Positions 12,244 through 23,891 of a stretch of 64,000 bases of DNA are shown in pieces. The translations under genes were made by a program, and so were the position numbers. The stretch covers positions 4,402,001 to 4,466,000 of the forward strand of contig NZ_CP030051.1 of assembly GCF_004114975.1 (NCBI RefSeq). The letters run 5' to 3'. Source of the DNA: Bradyrhizobium guangdongense. Lineage in GTDB: Bacteria > Pseudomonadota > Alphaproteobacteria > Rhizobiales > Xanthobacteraceae. The notes below the pieces were generated by a model. It saw only the letters and a list, made by a program, of their open reading frames with translations, was not told the DNA's origin and did no database searches. How positions within the stretch are numbered: the first letter of the stretch is position 1; every line of letters starts with the position of its first letter.

Positions 12244-13107
12244 CTACCCCGCCTTCGCCGTCACGATCCAGATCGCGCCCTGCAGCGCCACGCTCTGCCC
12301 TTTCACGAACGGGGCGAGCGTCTCGCGGATCGACGCTTTGGCGGCCGCATAGGTCTCCGGCGGATGGCCCTGGAGCGCGCGGCTGGCGGGGCCGATCTGC
12401 AGCGAGCCGTCGACGGCGGCGTCGAGGCCGCCGCCGATCGCGATGTCCATGGGAAGATTGTACGGCTCCATCGCCACGTCCACGAAGCCCGCGCCGGTGA
12501 GGATACGCGTGACGCGCTCTTCCGACGCGAAAGCGAACGGGCCCGGCTCTTCCGGCCCGACCGGCGGCATCTTCGGCACGTGTTTGTAGACCGCCATCAG
12601 CGGCGCCATCATCCACGGATTTTCCTTCGGCTCGCGCCAGCAGACGAAAGCGAGCCGCCCCGTCGGCTTCAGCGCACGGCGAAGATTGGTGAAGGACGCA
12701 ATTGGATCGGCGAAGAACATCACACCGAAACGCGACGCAAGCAGATCAAAGCTATCAGGCTCGAACGGATAGACCGTCGCATCCGCCAGCACGAAATCGA
12801 GCGGCAGCCCCTTCGGCGCAAACGCCCGCGCCTGCGACAGCATCGGCTCGGACACATCGAGACCGAGCGCAAACCCGTCAGGCGCCACCGCCTTCGCGAA
12901 GGCAAAGGTCGTCGCCCCCGAGCCGCAGCCGACATCGAGAACGCGCTCACCGGGCTTCGGCCGGGCGCGCGCGATCAGCACGTCGGCGATGGGGCCGAGC
13001 AGGCTCTCTTGCGCGGCGTGGCGATCGGCCCAACGCTGCCCGCTGGGGCCGTTCCAATAGGCGATCTGATCGGCGTTTTGCTCGTGTCCGCTCGGCGATA
13101 CCATCAA
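12244..13107 (-). CDS. Class I SAM-dependent methyltransferase (UbiE/Methyltransf_25 type)
   Basis: Transfers a methyl group from S-adenosylmethionine to an unknown small molecule. The 287-residue product has motif I VLDVGCGSGATTF (about 56-68), motif II LGLDVSEPMLSQA, DFVLADATVYPF and FDLLASRFGVMFFADP, all normal for the Rossmann-like fold. Its start codon overlaps the stop of the upstream cytochrome P450 gene by 4 bases, so the two are translationally coupled. They may act on the same substrate, an oxidised then methylated metabolite. That pathway link is inference. Confidence 0.88.
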   Translation of the reverse strand: MMVSPSGHEQNADQIAYWNGPSGQRWADRHAAQESLLGPIADVLIARARPKPGERVLDVGCGSGATTFAFAKAVAPDGFALGLDVSEPMLSQARAFAPKGLPLDFVLADATVYPFEPDSFDLLASRFGVMFFADPIASFTNLRRALKPTGRLAFVCWREPKENPWMMAPLMAVYKHVPKMPPVGPEEPGPFAFASEERVTRILTGAGFVDVAMEPYNLPMDIAIGGGLDAAVDGSLQIGPASRALQGHPPETYAAAKASIRETLAPFVKGQSVALQGAIWIVTAKAG

Positions 13108-14543
13108 GCCCTCTTTTTCTCATCTCGCAAGACCGGCCGCTCGCCGCAGTCGCGCGGCGTCACGCGCATCGGCAAGCCGTGCTCCGGTCGTAGCGTAATT
13201 TTTTGCGAGGGCCAAACTTTGGCATCCGGCAAAAGCTCTGTCTCGAAGCGCCGGGTGAGTGCGGCAAGCGCAATCGTGGCCTCCTGCAGGGCGAAGGAGG
13301 CGCCGATGCAGATGCGCGGACCGATGCCAAAGGGCAGATAGGCAAATCGTCCGACCCTGCTGCGCTGCTCCGGCAAGAAGCGCGACGGATCGAAAGTACC
13401 GGGCTGGTCCCACAGCAGCAGGTGCCGGTGCAGCACATACGGCGCGATCACGATCAGCGTGCGCGGCTCGACCGCGACGCCGCCGAGCCGATCCGGGCCC
13501 TTTGCCATCCGGCTCAACGCCGCGATCGGGGGGTAGAGCCGGAGCGCTTCCTCGACCACCGCCCGGGTCACCACCAGCCGGTCGGCGACGCCTTCCACGG
13601 GCCCCGCGAGCTCGCGCGCGGCCTCCTCCCGCACGCGGGCGCGCCAAGGCGACGACTGCGACAGCAGAAAGATCGACCAGCTCAGCGCGTTCGCCGTGGT
13701 CTCGTGGCCGGCCGACAGGAAAGTGAGAATGTTTGAGCGCACCTCGGTGAGCGACATCGATTGCCCGGTCGAAGGGTCGAGCGCACGCAACAGCAGCGTT
13801 AGCAGATCGGCGGGGGGTTCGCCGGCGGGCGTGGCTGCCAGCCGATCGCGACGTGCCTCGATGATCCGGTCGATGATGCCCTCGAAATAGGTCATGGTCC
13901 GCCGCAGGCGGCCTCCTCCGGGACGCGGCACCGATTGCGGTACACCAAGAAGATCGAGCACGCCAATCCGCCCGATCACCGCGAAATAGGCGTTCATCGC
14001 GTCGCGGAATTCGTCGTAGTCGCCTGCAATGCCGTCGGAGAAAATGGTGAGCGCGAGCACGTTGAGCGTCAGCAATGCCATCTCTGCGGCGACGTCGACC
14101 GCAGCCCCCTGCCCCAGATTGCACCATCGCTCCGTCAAACGATCGACGGCTGTGAGCATCGCCCCCGTAAACGTCGTCACCGTGCGCCGCGCAAACAGAG
14201 GCGCGAGCATCCGCCGCTGCGCCTCCCAGCGCGCGTCCTCGACGCTCAAGAGCCCGTCGGCGAGACCGTTCGCCAGGATGCGGCGCTGGATCGGGTCCTT
14301 GCGGTAGTTGCCGGCATTGTCGATCAGCACGCGCCTGATGGCCGCAGGATCGTGCACCAGAAGCGCGTCGGCGAACGGCAGCCTGACCCTGGCGATCGGT
14401 TCGCGGAAAAACTCCGCTCTCCAGCATTCCAGAGGATTTCGCTTCAGCGTTGCCAGCAGGCGAATCCAGTGCAGCCGACTCTCCGGCGGAAGCGGCGCCG
14501 GCGGGCAATAGTTTTGCGAAATTTCGGGCTCAAAATCAGGCAT
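13104..14543 (-). CDS. Cytochrome P450
   Basis: Haem-thiolate monooxygenase, soluble, no membrane anchor. With the ATG at 14543 the product is 479 residues. Visible motifs are the I-helix oxygen groove AGHETT (278-283), the ExxR pair E332-R335 in EALRLYP, and the haem loop FGIGPRICIG with proximal Cys412. A longer in-frame start at 14666 adds 41 unrelated residues and is less likely; neither start has a strong ribosome site. The 4-base overlap with the methyltransferase gene indicates an operon. No ferredoxin or reductase gene is adjacent, so electrons must come from elsewhere. Substrate unknown. Confidence 0.92.
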   Translation of the reverse strand: MPDFEPEISQNYCPPAPLPPESRLHWIRLLATLKRNPLECWRAEFFREPIARVRLPFADALLVHDPAAIRRVLIDNAGNYRKDPIQRRILANGLADGLLSVEDARWEAQRRMLAPLFARRTVTTFTGAMLTAVDRLTERWCNLGQGAAVDVAAEMALLTLNVLALTIFSDGIAGDYDEFRDAMNAYFAVIGRIGVLDLLGVPQSVPRPGGGRLRRTMTYFEGIIDRIIEARRDRLAATPAGEPPADLLTLLLRALDPSTGQSMSLTEVRSNILTFLSAGHETTANALSWSIFLLSQSSPWRARVREEAARELAGPVEGVADRLVVTRAVVEEALRLYPPIAALSRMAKGPDRLGGVAVEPRTLIVIAPYVLHRHLLLWDQPGTFDPSRFLPEQRSRVGRFAYLPFGIGPRICIGASFALQEATIALAALTRRFETELLPDAKVWPSQKITLRPEHGLPMRVTPRDCGERPVLRDEKKRA

Positions 14544-14697
14544 AGGGCCAGCGACCAGGCAACCCGGGAATAATATGCAATAAAGCCCAGCGTCGGCTGG
14601 GGTTCCCGGCCGCCCCCATGCCGACGCGCGGCGGGCGGCTGAATCGATCTCTACGCCCTTGCCCATTCAAGGGCGGCAGGGCTAAAGAGGCGCCGTG

Positions 14698-14774
14698 GGG
14701 CGGTTAGCTCAGCTGGTTAGAGCATCTCGTTTACACCGAGAGGGTCCGCGGTTCGAATCCGTGACCGCCCACCA
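14698..14774 (+). tRNA. tRNA-Val (TAC)
   Basis: A 77-nt cloverleaf. Acceptor GGGCGGT pairs with ACCGCCC, the D-loop is AGCTCAGCTGGTTAGAGC, the anticodon loop TTTACAC carries TAC, the T-arm holds GGTTCGAATCC, and the CCA end is encoded. Confidence 0.97.
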
Positions 14775-14903
14775 GCCTTCACCCGGTTCGCGGGCTACGG
14801 CTCGGCGAGCCAGCCTAGGTGCTCATTGGCACGAAGGTGGCGGAGGCTGCCGCGCCGAAGACGTTTGGCGAAGGCGGGCTTTCGCGGCGAGCTTGTCGCG
14901 CCT

Positions 14904-15308
14904 TCAATCCCTCGGCCTGCCCGGCAGCAGCGGCACGGCGTCGATCCAGACTGCGGCCGACTGGCACCAGATCTGCCTGACCGGCCGCAGCTTGTCGCGC
15001 TGGCGGATCGAGCCCCAGCGGATGCCCCAATCGTCGGCCTGCTCGCCCTCGCCGCTGGTGAACAGCGGGGAACCGCAATCGGCGCAGAAGTGCTGGAAGC
15101 GCATCCGGCCGTTGTCGCCGCGCTTGCCGTAGAGCTTGGGCGTGCCGGTGGTGAGCTTGATGTCCGCCGCCGTGCAGATCGCGGTCACTCGGAACGGAGA
15201 GCCCGTCAGGGTCTGGCAATCGGTGCAATGGCACACCGAGACTGCCTCAGGATCGACCGTGGCCTCGAAGGAGATCTTTCCGCAATGGCATTGCCCGTCG
15301 ATCTGCAT
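14904..15308 (-). CDS. GFA-family (Mss4-like fold) zinc protein
   Basis: Member of the family named after glutathione-dependent formaldehyde-activating enzyme; most members have no assigned reaction. I place the start at 15308 because AGGGCGA precedes MQIDGQCHCGK; the longer frame to 15329 adds only seven residues. The product is 134 residues. Zinc-ligand cysteines are visible at 7, 9, 26, 28 and 31 (CHCGK, CHCTDCQ) and at 75 and 78 (CADCGSP), the full GFA set. It sits downstream of lon on the same strand, separated by a strong terminator, so it is probably transcribed on its own. Confidence 0.88.
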   Translation of the reverse strand: MQIDGQCHCGKISFEATVDPEAVSVCHCTDCQTLTGSPFRVTAICTAADIKLTTGTPKLYGKRGDNGRMRFQHFCADCGSPLFTSGEGEQADDWGIRWGSIRQRDKLRPVRQIWCQSAAVWIDAVPLLPGRPRD

Positions 15309-15333
15309 TCGCCCTGCTCCCCGCTCCAAAACA

Positions 15334-15359
15334 AAAACGGCGCCCGAAGGCGCCGTTTT
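15334..15359 (-). terminator. Terminator downstream of lon
   Basis: Perfect 11-bp stem AAAACGGCGCC/GGCGCCGTTTT with a CGAA tetraloop. On the minus strand it ends in a T run 19 bases after the lon stop. It is symmetrical, so it could also work on the plus strand. Confidence 0.88.
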
Positions 15360-15377
15360 ATCATGTTTCGCTGAACC

Positions 15378-17801
<2,424 letters not shown>

Positions 17802-18124
17802 GGCCTTTTCCTTTTGCTTTGCCCCCTTGCACGCAGCCCGCTGTTTTCATGCGCAACCGCCACAAGGTGCCGAGGTGATCCACAAACCGGCCTACCATGC
17901 GAAGGTTGGACCGGGCTTGCCAGATCGGAACGGAGGCGAATCTTGAAGGGAATTCTTGCTCGCCGCCGACATTAGGTGGCTATCGACCCGGGGGGTGTCA
18001 AGTCATTGAAAAACGCGCGCCATCAGGCGCTTACGCACGCAGGTAAGCGACGCAATACCGGCTGCGGAGATACATTTCCGCAGCCCGACTTGATGAGACG
18101 ATTGGAGCGTTCCAGCGCCGGAAA
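17802..18124. other. Intergenic region between clpX and lon
   Basis: This 323-base stretch holds no convincing gene. Its clpX-proximal part has two hairpins (18060-18085, stem GGCTGCGGA/TCCGCAGCC, and the terminator at 18009-18030). The lon-proximal 180 bases should contain the lon promoter and leader. A purine-rich AAAAGGAAAAGG lies just before the lon ATG on the minus strand. Confidence 0.6.
18009..18030 (-). terminator. Terminator downstream of clpX
   Basis: On the minus strand GCGCC-TGAT-GGCGC, then GCG and five T, about 95 bases after the clpX stop. Confidence 0.65.
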
Positions 18125-19396
18125 TCAGGCGCTGGCATTCTCGACGGCGCGATCGGTCCGATCGGCGTAGATGTAGAGCGGACGGGCCGTGCCTTCCACG
18201 ACTTCGCGGGAAATCACGACTTCTTCCACACCTTCCAGGCCCGGCAAGTCGAACATGGTCTCGAGCAGGATGGCCTCGAGGATCGAACGCAATCCGCGCG
18301 CACCGGTCTTGCGCTCGATCGCCTTGCGGGCAACCGCGCCAAGCGCCTCGTCGGCGAAGGTCAGCTCGATGTTCTCCATCTCGAACAGCCGCTGGTACTG
18401 TTTCACCAGCGCGTTCTTCGGCTCGGTCAGGATCTTCTTCAGCGAAGTCTCGTCGAGATCCTCGAGCGTCGCCACGACGGGCAGACGACCGACGAACTCG
18501 GGAATGAGACCGTACTTCAGGAGATCCTCAGGCTCGACGTGACGGAAGATCTCGCCGGTACGGCGATCTTCCGGCGCCATCACCTGGGCCGCGAACCCGA
18601 TCGAGGTCGACCGACCGCGCGCCGAGATGATCTTCTCGAGGCCGGCGAACGCGCCGCCGCAGATGAACAGGATGTTGGTGGTATCCACCTGCAGGAACTC
18701 CTGCTGCGGATGCTTGCGGCCGCCCTGCGGCGGGACCGAAGCCACCGTGCCTTCCATGATCTTCAGCAGCGCCTGCTGCACGCCCTCACCCGACACGTCG
18801 CGCGTGATCGAGGGATTGTCGGACTTGCGACTGATCTTGTCGATTTCGTCGATGTAGACGATGCCGCGCTGGGCGCGCTCGACATTGTAGTCGGCGGCCT
18901 GGAGCAGCTTGAGAATGATGTTCTCGACGTCCTCGCCGACATAGCCGGCTTCGGTCAGCGTGGTCGCGTCCGCCATCGTGAATGGCACGTCCAGGATGCG
19001 GGCGAGCGTCTGCGCGAGCAGCGTCTTGCCCGAACCGGTCGGACCGATCAGCAGGATGTTCGACTTCGCGAGCTCGACGTCGTTGTGCTTGGTCTGGTGG
19101 TTGAGGCGCTTGTAGTGGTTGTGCACCGCAACCGACAGGACCTTCTTCGCATGGCTCTGGCCGATGACGTAATCGTCCAGGACCTTGCAGATTTCCTTCG
19201 GCGTCGGAATGCCGTCGCGCGACTTGACCAGCGAGGACTTGTTCTCCTCGCGGATGATGTCCATGCAGAGCTCGACGCACTCGTCGCAGATGAAGACCGT
19301 GGGACCCGCGATCAGTTTGCGGACTTCGTGCTGGCTCTTGCCGCAGAACGAGCAATATAGCGTGTTCTTGGAGTCGCTCGTGCCGACCTTACTCAT
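18125..19396 (-). CDS. clpX: ClpX, ATP-dependent unfoldase of the ClpXP protease
   Basis: AAA+ ring that recognises, unfolds and feeds substrates into ClpP. The 423-residue product has the zinc-binding domain with Cys15, Cys18, Cys37 and Cys40 (YCSFCGK and ICDECVELC), Walker [15 protein letters not shown], Walker [11 protein letters not shown], and the C-terminal [10 protein letters not shown] sensor-2 region. The gene is downstream of clpP on the same strand after a 449-base gap. In alphaproteobacteria ClpXP turns over cell-cycle and stress regulators; that is family knowledge, not shown here. Confidence 0.98.
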   Translation of the reverse strand: MSKVGTSDSKNTLYCSFCGKSQHEVRKLIAGPTVFICDECVELCMDIIREENKSSLVKSRDGIPTPKEICKVLDDYVIGQSHAKKVLSVAVHNHYKRLNHQTKHNDVELAKSNILLIGPTGSGKTLLAQTLARILDVPFTMADATTLTEAGYVGEDVENIILKLLQAADYNVERAQRGIVYIDEIDKISRKSDNPSITRDVSGEGVQQALLKIMEGTVASVPPQGGRKHPQQEFLQVDTTNILFICGGAFAGLEKIISARGRSTSIGFAAQVMAPEDRRTGEIFRHVEPEDLLKYGLIPEFVGRLPVVATLEDLDETSLKKILTEPKNALVKQYQRLFEMENIELTFADEALGAVARKAIERKTGARGLRSILEAILLETMFDLPGLEGVEEVVISREVVEGTARPLYIYADRTDRAVENASA

Positions 19397-19845
19397 TCAT
19401 GTCTCCGTCCGCGGTTCGATCCCGTTCCGCTCGATCGCTCCATTCCGGCACGATGGCCGTCATGAAGCTTAAGTAGAGCAAATTCCGTACCAAAAAAGAC
19501 CCTACGCGTTACATCCCGTGCGAATCACGGTCACTCGATTCTCCGCGATCATAGCCGATCATTCGTAGCCAACCATGCTGTCACCCGACTATCAAGAATT
19601 CGCTAATCGGGAGGCCGCCCGCTACCCGTGACAATACCGTGATTTCACGTCTTGGCACGGGCGAAGTGACCGAAATCACCCCGGCGTTGCTGGATTGCCA
19701 CGAAAAACAAGCACGAAAGCGGAACTTTCTGCCTGCCGCAGGGCGCAAAACTGGCTTTTGCGCCCTCGCGAACGCGTCCTTAACGTGAACGCCGTGCGGG
19801 CGATCCCCGATAATCCTGGGGATCAATGTTGCAGTTCCGGTAGTG
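19397..19845. other. Intergenic region between clpP and clpX
   Basis: These 449 bases hold no supported gene on either strand. Next to clpP are two hairpins: GATCCCC/GGGGATC at 19802-19824 and the long stem at 19740-19766. The rest is less GC-rich than neighbouring genes and should carry the clpX promoter and leader. Confidence 0.6.
19740..19766 (-). terminator. Probable terminator downstream of clpP
   Basis: An 11-bp perfect stem AGGGCGCAAAA/TTTTGCGCCCT with a 5-base loop, about 80 bases after the clpP stop. It lacks a downstream T run on the minus strand, so termination is likely but not certain. Confidence 0.5.
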
Positions 19846-20481
19846 CTACGGGGCCTTCGCGGGCGTGGCCTCTTCGGCACGCTTGTCGATGACCTTGTCG
19901 ACCAGGCCGAACTCCTTGGCATCGTTGGCCGTCAGGAACTTGTCGCGTTCCAGCGCGTCCTCGATCGTCTTGTAGGTCTGGCCGGTGTGCTTCACGTAGA
20001 TCTCGTTGAGCCGCTTCTTCAGATTCAGGATTTCCTGCGCATGCAGCATGATGTCGGTGGCCTGGCCCTGAAAGCCGCCGGAGGGCTGGTGCACCATGAT
20101 GCGCGCGTTCGGCAGCGAGAAGCGCATGTCCTTCTCGCCGGCGGTCAGCAGCAGCGAGCCCATCGATGCAGCCTGGCCGGTGCACAGCGTCGAGACCGGC
20201 GGGCGGATGAACTGCATGGTGTCGTAGATCGCAAGACCCGACGTCACCACGCCGCCCGGCGAGTTGATGTACATCGAGATTTCCTTCTTCGGATTTTCCG
20301 CTTCCAGGAACAACAGCTGTGCGACGATCAGCGTCGACATGCCGTCCTCGACCGGGCCGGTCACGAAGATGATGCGCTCTTTCAACAGGCGCGAGAAGAT
20401 GTCGTAGGCGCGCTCGCCACGGTTGGTCTGCTCGACCACCATGGGCACGAGGTTCATGTAGGTTTCAACCGGATCGCGCAT
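19846..20481 (-). CDS. clpP: ClpP, proteolytic subunit of Clp proteases
   Basis: Serine peptidase forming the double-heptamer chamber that degrades proteins delivered by ClpX or ClpA. The 211-residue product keeps the triad Ser106 (GQAASMGS), His131 (MVHQPSGG) and Asp180 (ALERD). Usual ClpP patches are present: [19 protein letters not shown], and [20 protein letters not shown] for the handle helix. The C-terminus is a short Ala/Pro tail. It lies between tig and clpX, all on the minus strand but with separate intergenic regions, suggesting separate transcripts. Confidence 0.98.
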   Translation of the reverse strand: MRDPVETYMNLVPMVVEQTNRGERAYDIFSRLLKERIIFVTGPVEDGMSTLIVAQLLFLEAENPKKEISMYINSPGGVVTSGLAIYDTMQFIRPPVSTLCTGQAASMGSLLLTAGEKDMRFSLPNARIMVHQPSGGFQGQATDIMLHAQEILNLKKRLNEIYVKHTGQTYKTIEDALERDKFLTANDAKEFGLVDKVIDKRAEEATPAKAP

Positions 20482-20622
20482 GAGTCACCTAGGGTTTAGA
20501 GGCGGACATCGCCAGTCTTGGCTGCAGTTCTTGGCTGCCAGTCGGACTGGATGTGCCGGAAGGCCGATGGACGTCCCGTGATGCAGGAAGTGGGTAGAGG
20601 TAGAACGCGTAGGTACCGACAG

Positions 20623-20648
20623 ATATAGCGCAATTCGCGCCAGACAAG
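20623..20648 (-). promoter_or_regulatory. Candidate heat-shock (RpoH-type) promoter of clpP
   Basis: On the minus strand CTTG at 20648-20645 is followed after 15 bases by GCTATAT at 20629-20623. This resembles the alphaproteobacterial RpoH pattern (CTTG, a gap of about 16, then CYTATNT), with one mismatch and slightly short spacing. Being upstream of clpP, a classic heat-shock gene, makes it plausible. The assignment is by eye only. Confidence 0.35.
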
Positions 20649-20710
20649 TGTGGAGCGAATTAAGGCTTAATCCGTCGACCCCCTTTGCGGCACTTGAAGC
20701 TGATTCTGGC

Positions 20711-20746
20711 AAAAAGGCCCAGCCGGCCATCTGGCTAGCTGAGCCT
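20711..20746 (-). terminator. Terminator downstream of tig
   Basis: On the minus strand AGGCTCAGC pairs with GCTGGGCCT (one T:G), with further pairing inside the 14-base loop. A run of five T follows. It lies 57 bases after the tig stop. Confidence 0.8.
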
Positions 20747-20802
20747 GTTCGCGGATCATCCTTAATAGAAGGCTTTCTCAAGACAAGGATTGCTCAAGGC
20801 CT

Positions 20803-22161
20803 TCAGGCCGCAGTCTTTTCCTCGTCGTCCTTGTACAGGTCCTCGCGCGAGACCTTCTTCTCGGTGACATTGGCGAGCTCGAGGATGAAATCGACGACCT
20901 TGTCCTCGTAGATCGGCGCACGAAGCTGGGCCAGAGCCTGGGCATTGTTGCGATAATAGTCCCAGACTTCCTTCTCGCGGCCGGGCATCTGGCGCGCGCG
21001 CTCGATCACGGCGCGGCCGACCTCGTCGTCGGTCACGGTGATCTTGTTCTTCTCGCCGATCTCGGAGAGCACGAGACCAAGACGCACGCGGCGGTCGGCG
21101 ATCTTGCGGTACTCTTCCCTGGCCTTCTCTTCGGTGGTGTCCTCGTCGGCAAATGTCTTGCCGGCGGAGTCCATCTCGGCCTTGACCGAGTTCCACATCA
21201 GATTGAACTCCTCCTCGACCAGCGAAGGCGGCGCCTCGAAGCGATGCGCTTCGTCGAGACGATCGAGCAGCGCGCGCTTGACGCGCTGGCGCGTCGCACC
21301 GGCGTACTCGGCCGTGAGCCGCTCGCGCGCGGCTTCCTTGAGCTTGTCCAGCGATTCCAGGCCGAGCGTCTTCGCGAACTCGTCGTCGATCGCGAGATCC
21401 TGCGGCGCCTCGATCAGCGTCGCGGTGGTCTCGAACTCGGCCGGCTGGCCGGCGAGCTTCTCGCTCATGTAGTTCTTGGGGAACGAGACCTTCAGCGTGC
21501 GCGTCTCGTTGGCGCCAATGCCGATGAGCTGCTCCTCGAAGCCCGGGATGAAGGTGTTGGAGCCGATCACGACCTGGATGCCCTCGCCGGCGCCGCCCTC
21601 GAAGGCTTCGCCGTTGATGGTACCCTTGAAGTTGATGGTGACGCGGTCGCCGGAGGCGGCCTTGGCGTCCTCACCCTTGGCGGCATAGGTGCGGTTGCTG
21701 TCGGCGATGCGCTTGATCGCCTCGTCGACGTCCGAATCGGAGACGTCGGCGACGGGCTTCTCGACCTGGAAGGTCTTGAAATCGGCGAGCGCAATCGCCG
21801 GCACGACCTCGATCGCGACTGTATAGGTCAGGTCGGACTTGCCGTTCAGCAGCTCCTCGACCTCGTCCTTTTCGGACGGCATGGTGATTTTCGGCTCGGT
21901 CGCAAGCTTGAAGCCGCGCTCGGAGAACAGCTGGGTGTTGGTGTCGCGGATGGTCTGGTCGATGGTCTCGGCCATCACCGAGCGGCCGTAGACCTTCTTG
22001 AGGTGAGTGACGGGCACTTTGCCGGGACGGAAGCCGTTGAGGCGCACCTTGTCCTTGAGATCGACGAGCTTGGCGCCAGCCTTTGCGTCGAGATCAGACG
22101 CGGGAACGCTGATCTTGAACTCGTGCTTCAAGCCTTCCGAAAGGGTTTCTGTGACCTGCAT
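20803..22161 (-). CDS. tig: Trigger factor, ribosome-associated chaperone and prolyl isomerase
   Basis: Binds nascent chains at the ribosome exit. The true start is ATG 22161 ([20 protein letters not shown]). The longer frame reaches into the tRNA-Leu region and is not coding there. The product is 452 residues. The N-terminal ribosome-binding signature is seen in [17 protein letters not shown]. The FKBP-type domain (about 150-250) includes [20 protein letters not shown] and [18 protein letters not shown]. The helical C-terminal domain extends to the Lys-rich end. It is the usual partner gene of clpP in alphaproteobacteria. Confidence 0.97.
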   Translation of the reverse strand: MQVTETLSEGLKHEFKISVPASDLDAKAGAKLVDLKDKVRLNGFRPGKVPVTHLKKVYGRSVMAETIDQTIRDTNTQLFSERGFKLATEPKITMPSEKDEVEELLNGKSDLTYTVAIEVVPAIALADFKTFQVEKPVADVSDSDVDEAIKRIADSNRTYAAKGEDAKAASGDRVTINFKGTINGEAFEGGAGEGIQVVIGSNTFIPGFEEQLIGIGANETRTLKVSFPKNYMSEKLAGQPAEFETTATLIEAPQDLAIDDEFAKTLGLESLDKLKEAARERLTAEYAGATRQRVKRALLDRLDEAHRFEAPPSLVEEEFNLMWNSVKAEMDSAGKTFADEDTTEEKAREEYRKIADRRVRLGLVLSEIGEKNKITVTDDEVGRAVIERARQMPGREKEVWDYYRNNAQALAQLRAPIYEDKVVDFILELANVTEKKVSREDLYKDDEEKTAA

Positions 22162-22343
22162 GGCGTCCAATCTTCTTTTCGTTCGGTCCCGGCACGCTAT
22201 CCGCGTCGGGACGCTGTCATCAATCGGTCCGGCGCGAGGCGAACGCCTCAACACCGGTGGTTCATCAGAGCCTTGCTCCGGACGGACAAAACATCCGCGC
22301 AGAGCGTGGCCCTTCGGTAATCCGTGCAAACGCGATAAGCGCT

Positions 22344-22428
22344 TGGTGCGGGCGGAGGGACTCGAACCCCCACAACTTTCGTCACTGGAACCTAAATCCA
22401 GCGCGTCTACCAGTTCCGCCACGCCCGC
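22344..22428 (-). tRNA. tRNA-Leu (TAG)
   Basis: An 85-nt class II tRNA with a long variable arm. Acceptor GCGGGCG pairs with CGCCCGC, the anticodon stem-loop GCTGG-ATTTAGG-TTCAG region carries TAG, the T-arm is GGGGGTTCGAGTCCCTC, and CCA is encoded. Confidence 0.95.
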
Positions 22429-22582
22429 GTGAATTTGCATCAAGACCGGCCGCGATGCCGCGGGCGGCCGGGCTTATAGCATGTGCCCGACTGTTCGCAG
22501 CAAAAAAATGGCCTGATGGAGGCAGGCTTCAAGTAGGCATGACGGCTGGACTTATCCAGCGTCGCATGATCCGGATCGGACC

Positions 22583-23887
22583 ATGAAATCGCGGATTTTC
22601 GCCCCGAACAGACGTGAGGTTTTGGCCGGCCTGACGGCCTCCGCTGCGGGCCTGTTGGGCGGCGGCGCAACGCCGGTGACAACCGCCCAGCTTGCCCTCC
22701 AGGCCCGACAGGCGACGCTGGCCCTGAGGCCGGATCAGCCTCCTGCACCGATCTGGGAGCTGGCCGCCGTAAGTCACCTCGGCAACGTTCATCTCAAGCG
22801 CTTTGACCGCTGCGAGGTGACCTTCCGGAACGCCCTGCCCGTACCGCTTGCGCCGGTCTGGTACGGCCTTGACAGCGCTGACCTGGCCGATCCCTTGCGG
22901 GGGCGGGCCCCTGTCGCTCCGGACGCAACCGAAACATCAATCATTTCAATACCAAACGCCGGGACCCTCGTAGCCGACTTCCGCCTCTTTGAGGACCGGC
23001 TGAAGCAGCCCGCGCGCCCGCTTCCGATCATCGCCGCCGAAACCGGGCCGGTCGCCGTCGATCGCGACGAGGTTCTGCTGATCGAGGAGTGGCGCCTCCA
23101 GCGGGACGGCACCGCGATTCCGCCGGGCCAGGATCCCAAAGATACGACCCCGCTCTACACCCTGAACGGCCGAACTTCATTCGACCTCTCAGCCGAGGCC
23201 GGCGAGCGGCTGCGGCTGCGCTTCATCAACGGGTCGCAACGCTCTGTTCTGGCGATCAAATTGGAGAGCCACGAGGTCCAGGTGATGGCCTTGGACGGCC
23301 AGCCCGCCGAGCCCTTCCCGGCCCGCAACGGCGCCCTGATCCTGGCCCCCGGCGCCCGCGCCGATGCCTTCGTGGATGCGGCCACATCCGCCGCGTTGGT
23401 GCTTCATGATGGCAAGGAGGCCCGCCCGATCGGGCACCTCGCTGTCTCAGGCAAGCTGGACCGGCGCGCGGCGCTACCGCCGCCACGGCCACTCCCGCCG
23501 AATGATCTTCCCGACAAACTCGACTTGAAAGGCGCCCTGCGGTTCGATCTCACGCTCGGGGCAGCGGAAGCCGGTTGGACCCGGCCGGCCAATTTCTCCA
23601 CCGCCTCGACTCCCGCATTCCGGGCCAGGGCGGGTCGCACCGTCGTGCTGGCCGTGAGAAACCCCGCCCCTGCAACCACGGTGTTTCATCTGCACGGCCA
23701 CCATTTCCGCCTGCTCGACCGGCTCGACGACGGCTGGAAGCCGTACTGGCTCGACACGCTCGCCATCGAGCCCGGCCAGATCCAGCGCATCGCCTTCGCC
23801 GCAACCTCGCCGGGACGATGGCTGATCGAATCGGTCGTGACCGATTGGGCCGCACCGCGGTTGGTGCGCTGGTACGGAGTGGAATGA
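22583..23887 (+). CDS. Tat-exported multicopper-oxidase-like protein lacking recognisable copper ligands
   Basis: A 434-residue cupredoxin-fold protein with a twin-arginine signal (NRREVLAGLTASAAGLLGG). Three multicopper-oxidase-like domains can be followed: FRNALPVPLAPVWYGLDS (about 90), GERLRLRFINGSQRSVLAIK and a C-terminal domain with TTVFHLHGHHFRLLDRL. In a normal oxidase the first domain carries HWHG, but here the equivalent is VWYG. The C-terminal HCHxxxH/M motif that holds the type 1 copper and links to the trinuclear site is replaced by GRWLIESVVTDWAAP. Only HLHGH remains. It is therefore probably not an oxidase; a periplasmic scaffold role like that of the FtsP/SufI proteins is one idea. 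Function not assigned. Confidence 0.8.
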   Translation: MKSRIFAPNRREVLAGLTASAAGLLGGGATPVTTAQLALQARQATLALRPDQPPAPIWELAAVSHLGNVHLKRFDRCEVTFRNALPVPLAPVWYGLDSADLADPLRGRAPVAPDATETSIISIPNAGTLVADFRLFEDRLKQPARPLPIIAAETGPVAVDRDEVLLIEEWRLQRDGTAIPPGQDPKDTTPLYTLNGRTSFDLSAEAGERLRLRFINGSQRSVLAIKLESHEVQVMALDGQPAEPFPARNGALILAPGARADAFVDAATSAALVLHDGKEARPIGHLAVSGKLDRRAALPPPRPLPPNDLPDKLDLKGALRFDLTLGAAEAGWTRPANFSTASTPAFRARAGRTVVLAVRNPAPATTVFHLHGHHFRLLDRLDDGWKPYWLDTLAIEPGQIQRIAFAATSPGRWLIESVVTDWAAPRLVRWYGVE

Positions 23888-23891
23888 ACGA

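Larger units (their letters stand above)
20482..20802. other. Intergenic region between tig and clpP
   Basis: This 321-base stretch contains the tig terminator near 20711-20746 and, closer to clpP, the putative clpP promoter at 20623-20648. The leader from there to the clpP start is about 140 bases. No gene is seen. Confidence 0.6.

Noticed and set aside
17940..17975. A plus-strand CTTGAA motif that looks like a heat-shock -35 element near lon
   Set aside because: It points away from lon and toward no plus-strand gene.
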